A stretch of DNA of 64,000 nucleotides from SHVZ01 sp041906305 (GTDB lineage Bacteria; Pseudomonadota; Alphaproteobacteria; SHVZ01). The stretch lies in the NCBI GenBank assembly GCA_041906305.1, contig JAYRJL010000003.1, forward strand, positions 310,001-374,000, read 5' to 3'. Positions 63,101 through 64,000 of the stretch are shown piece after piece. Below the pieces are notes generated by a model. It was not told the origin of the DNA. It saw only the letters and a list, made by a program, of their open reading frames with translations, and ran no database searches. The position numbers and the translations under genes are program-made. Each line of letters opens with the position of its first letter. Position 1 is the first letter of the stretch.

Positions 63101-63217
63101 CGCCGGCAATGCCGCGATCGGCAGGTTCCGGTAGGCAACCGCGCCGAGGATCAAGACGGCGAAGGTCAGAAGGAGGGTGGCCACCGGCCGGTTGATGAAG
63201 GGCGCGGAGAAATTCAT
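60116..63217 (-). CDS. mdtC: RND efflux pump inner-membrane subunit, MdtC type
   Basis: 1033 aa, the full RND/HAE1 length, with two repeats of TM helix 1 + large periplasmic loop + helices 2-6. 'FVVDDAVIMIEAIIRRIQDG' carries the proton-relay Asp pair of TM4, and 'GMVMKNAIMMVDYAIDAERNRGFTPADAI' the TM10 Lys/Asn region. Starts at ATG 63217 ('MNFSAPFINRPVATLLL'), overlapping the stop of the upstream RND gene (ATGA). Two adjacent RND genes are typical of the MdtABC heteromer; the membrane-fusion gene would lie beyond the window. Confidence 0.9.
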   Translation of the reverse strand: MNFSAPFINRPVATLLLTFAVLILGAVAYRNLPIAALPAVDRPTIGVYGSMPGASADTVARALAQPLETKLGIIPGIMEMSSWSAMGGAEIILQFDLTKDIDAAAGEVMAAINAAGPDLPKAWGWPPRYYKANPAGFAVIALALTSDVIPAAEMYEAADSVIGPKLSQLPGVARVYITGAERRAVRVQVSPGRIAAMNLSLETVRNAIVNNSQNLPKGSVTLGPQRYTIEANDQLLKAEEYQEIVVAYRHGAPVRLGDIAEVSDSVINNKVAGWYGSGPSVVIYVYKRPDANVVETVDAVKAALPEIRQWLPAAVNVNSVYDRTTLIRASIADVQWTIGIATVLVVAVIALFLKRFWATVIPSLTIPVSLAATLVVMVLAGFTLDNLSLLAITIAVGFVVDDAVIMIEAIIRRIQDGQSPAEAALAGTRQLGFTVISITAALISALIPVLFMPDVVGRYFREFGVTLVAAIVASAVVSLTLTPMLCSRLLKRTNATASDHMPGRVQAWFGWLYERTLDWTLRHRAVSLALTLAVTFGTAWLYLVLPKGFMPTQDTGVMFVRTIANANIAFPEMERRQRVVGETILEDPAVSGVLSYIGQGSGGSLSSGSMLVALKPVDERKVSIQQVIQRLRERMPTASDLRVFYTPLQDLNLGVQTGSRYHFSLWGVDLEQVIRAGGIMARRMRAMPQIAEVIESWESNGLQAGLTIDRFKAASLGVTPLAIDSILYDAFAQAQIKMLYLPHNYSRVIMEVTPPEQGGPATLDQLFVPSVHGGQVPITELTRPVRAHAPLWIRHRAQFPAVTISFDLKPGVAIGEAVDAILENQRSAGLPDDIKTEFLGEAAAAAKSGPQRLLLFLAALLAVYIVLGVLYESYVHPLTILSTLPSTIFGALFALWAMKVQFTLITSIACILLVGMVMKNAIMMVDYAIDAERNRGFTPADAIRLAAKLRARPITMTMLAALLSAIPIAIGTGPGFELRQPLGIAMVGGLLLAQLFTLYTTPVIYLLMDRLHKRGAGVHNPSRGDPEARANLV

Positions 63218-64000
63218 CGGGCGGTCGGCTCGGCGGGCGCGGGCACGGGTGCGTGCGTGGCGCCTCTCAGTCGGCGCTGGAGGGAGACGAAAGCGAGATA
63301 GATCACCGGCGTGGTGTAGAGCGTGAGGAACTGCGAGACGATCAGGCCGCCGACGATGGCGACGCCGAGCGGCCGGCGCAGCTCCGAGCCGGTCCCGGTT
63401 CCGAGCGCCAGCGGCAGCGCCCCGAGGAGGGCCGCCATGGTCGTCATCATGATCGGCCGGAAGCGCAGGATGCATGCCTGGCGGATCGCATCAAAGGCCG
63501 AGAGCCCGTCGTGACGCTCCGCCTCAAGAGCGAAGTCCACCATCATGATGCCGTTCTTCTTGACGATGCCGATCAAGAGGATGATGCCGATCAGAGAGAC
63601 CAGATCGAGGTCGTGGCCGAACAGCATCAGGGCCAGCAACGCGCCGACCCCGGCCGAAGGAAGCGTCGATAGGATCGTGATGGGGTGGATGAAGCTCTCG
63701 TAAAGCATGCCGAGCACGATGTAGACAGTGAGGACCGCGGCGAGGAGCAGGATCTTCTCGGTGTCTAGCGAGGTGGCGAACTCGGCCGCGGCACCGATCA
63801 GGCTGGTGGTGACACTCACCGGCATGGCAATCGACCGCTCGGTGCGATGCAAAGCGTCGACCGCCTGCCCGAGCGAGATGCCTTCGCCGAGGTTGAAGGA
63901 AATCGTGGTCGCCGGGAACAGGCCGTGATGGGCTATCAGGAGCGGAGCCGGGCGCCGCTCGGCACGGGCCACCGCCGACAGCGGCACCAGCTGGGGGCCG
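63214..64000 (-). CDS. mdtB: RND efflux pump inner-membrane subunit, MdtB type (partial)
   Basis: The C-terminal ~261 residues only; the gene continues past the right edge. TM8-TM12 region: 'VYIVLGMLYESFIHPITILSTLPSAGVGALL', 'GIILLIGIVKKNGIMMVDFALEAERHDGLSAFDAI' and 'GLIVSQFLTLYTTPVIYL'. It overlaps mdtC by four bases, so the two are made together. Assigned as MdtB by gene order and by similarity to but difference from the downstream copy. Confidence 0.88.
   Translation of the reverse strand, partial: GPQLVPLSAVARAERRPAPLLIAHHGLFPATTISFNLGEGISLGQAVDALHRTERSIAMPVSVTTSLIGAAAEFATSLDTEKILLLAAVLTVYIVLGMLYESFIHPITILSTLPSAGVGALLALMLFGHDLDLVSLIGIILLIGIVKKNGIMMVDFALEAERHDGLSAFDAIRQACILRFRPIMMTTMAALLGALPLALGTGTGSELRRPLGVAIVGGLIVSQFLTLYTTPVIYLAFVSLQRRLRGATHAPVPAPAEPTAR

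Noticed and set aside
63218..63475. N-terminal extension of mdtC
   Set aside because: It overlaps the coding end of the upstream RND gene, and the family N-terminus starts at ATG 63217.

Overview
The window is GC-rich, densely coded DNA from an alphaproteobacterium. The main sign of this is three exact copies of the alphaproteobacterial LexA operator (GAAC-N7-GAAC). Gene families common in Rhizobiales and Rhodospirillales also fit: a SANT-like protein beside a LigD-type ligase, FCD-type GntR regulators, a CZB-GGDEF protein and M81 peptidases. I cannot name the genus.

Region 1 (1-14.4 kb) looks like core chromosome. It holds an operon of acetoacetyl-CoA synthetase, diguanylate cyclase, a small unknown protein and an aminotransferase. 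Next come a DMT exporter, a lone periplasmic binding protein under a clear TPP riboswitch, an SDH-family Clp-fold protease, an M81 peptidase / MFS / class-I amidotransferase cluster, an HD-GYP protein, a peptide-type binding protein, mtgA, a YaiI protein and a GNAT acetyltransferase.

Region 2 (about 14.4-44.8 kb) is an accessory island. It starts at a 3' fragment of a tRNA-Lys(CUU) gene, a typical attachment-site scar, and 2 kb inside lies a large serine recombinase. The cargo is mostly DNA or RNA repair, nucleases and toxin-antitoxin genes: two SRAP/HMCES genes (one dead), umuDC, a stand-alone ATP-dependent ligase with a SANT-like partner, two GIY-YIG proteins, and an operon of two metallophosphoesterases, a HAD phosphatase and a DEDDh exonuclease. 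It also holds a CoiA-like nuclease apparently fused to a ParS/MbcA-type domain, VapBC, AbiE, PIN-like remnants and many unknowns. Three LexA boxes suggest that a large part is induced by DNA damage; two unknown paralogues (29.7 and 34.4 kb) lie next to these boxes. The region ends in a decayed IS1182-family transposase. The intact tRNA-Lys expected at the far end was not found.

Region 3 (44.8-59.6 kb) is an uptake and catabolic cluster: a dipeptide-type ABC importer (permease, fused permease-ATPase, second ATPase, two family-5 binding proteins), two a/b-hydrolases, an MBL hydrolase, SDR, FAH-family enzyme, aminotransferase, D-2-hydroxyacid dehydrogenase and two near-identical-length GntR regulators. 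Similar AT-rich palindromes lie before three of its transcription units and are probably the GntR operators. The substrate is unknown.

Region 4 (60.1-64 kb) holds two adjacent RND efflux pump subunits (MdtBC type), the upstream one cut by the window end.
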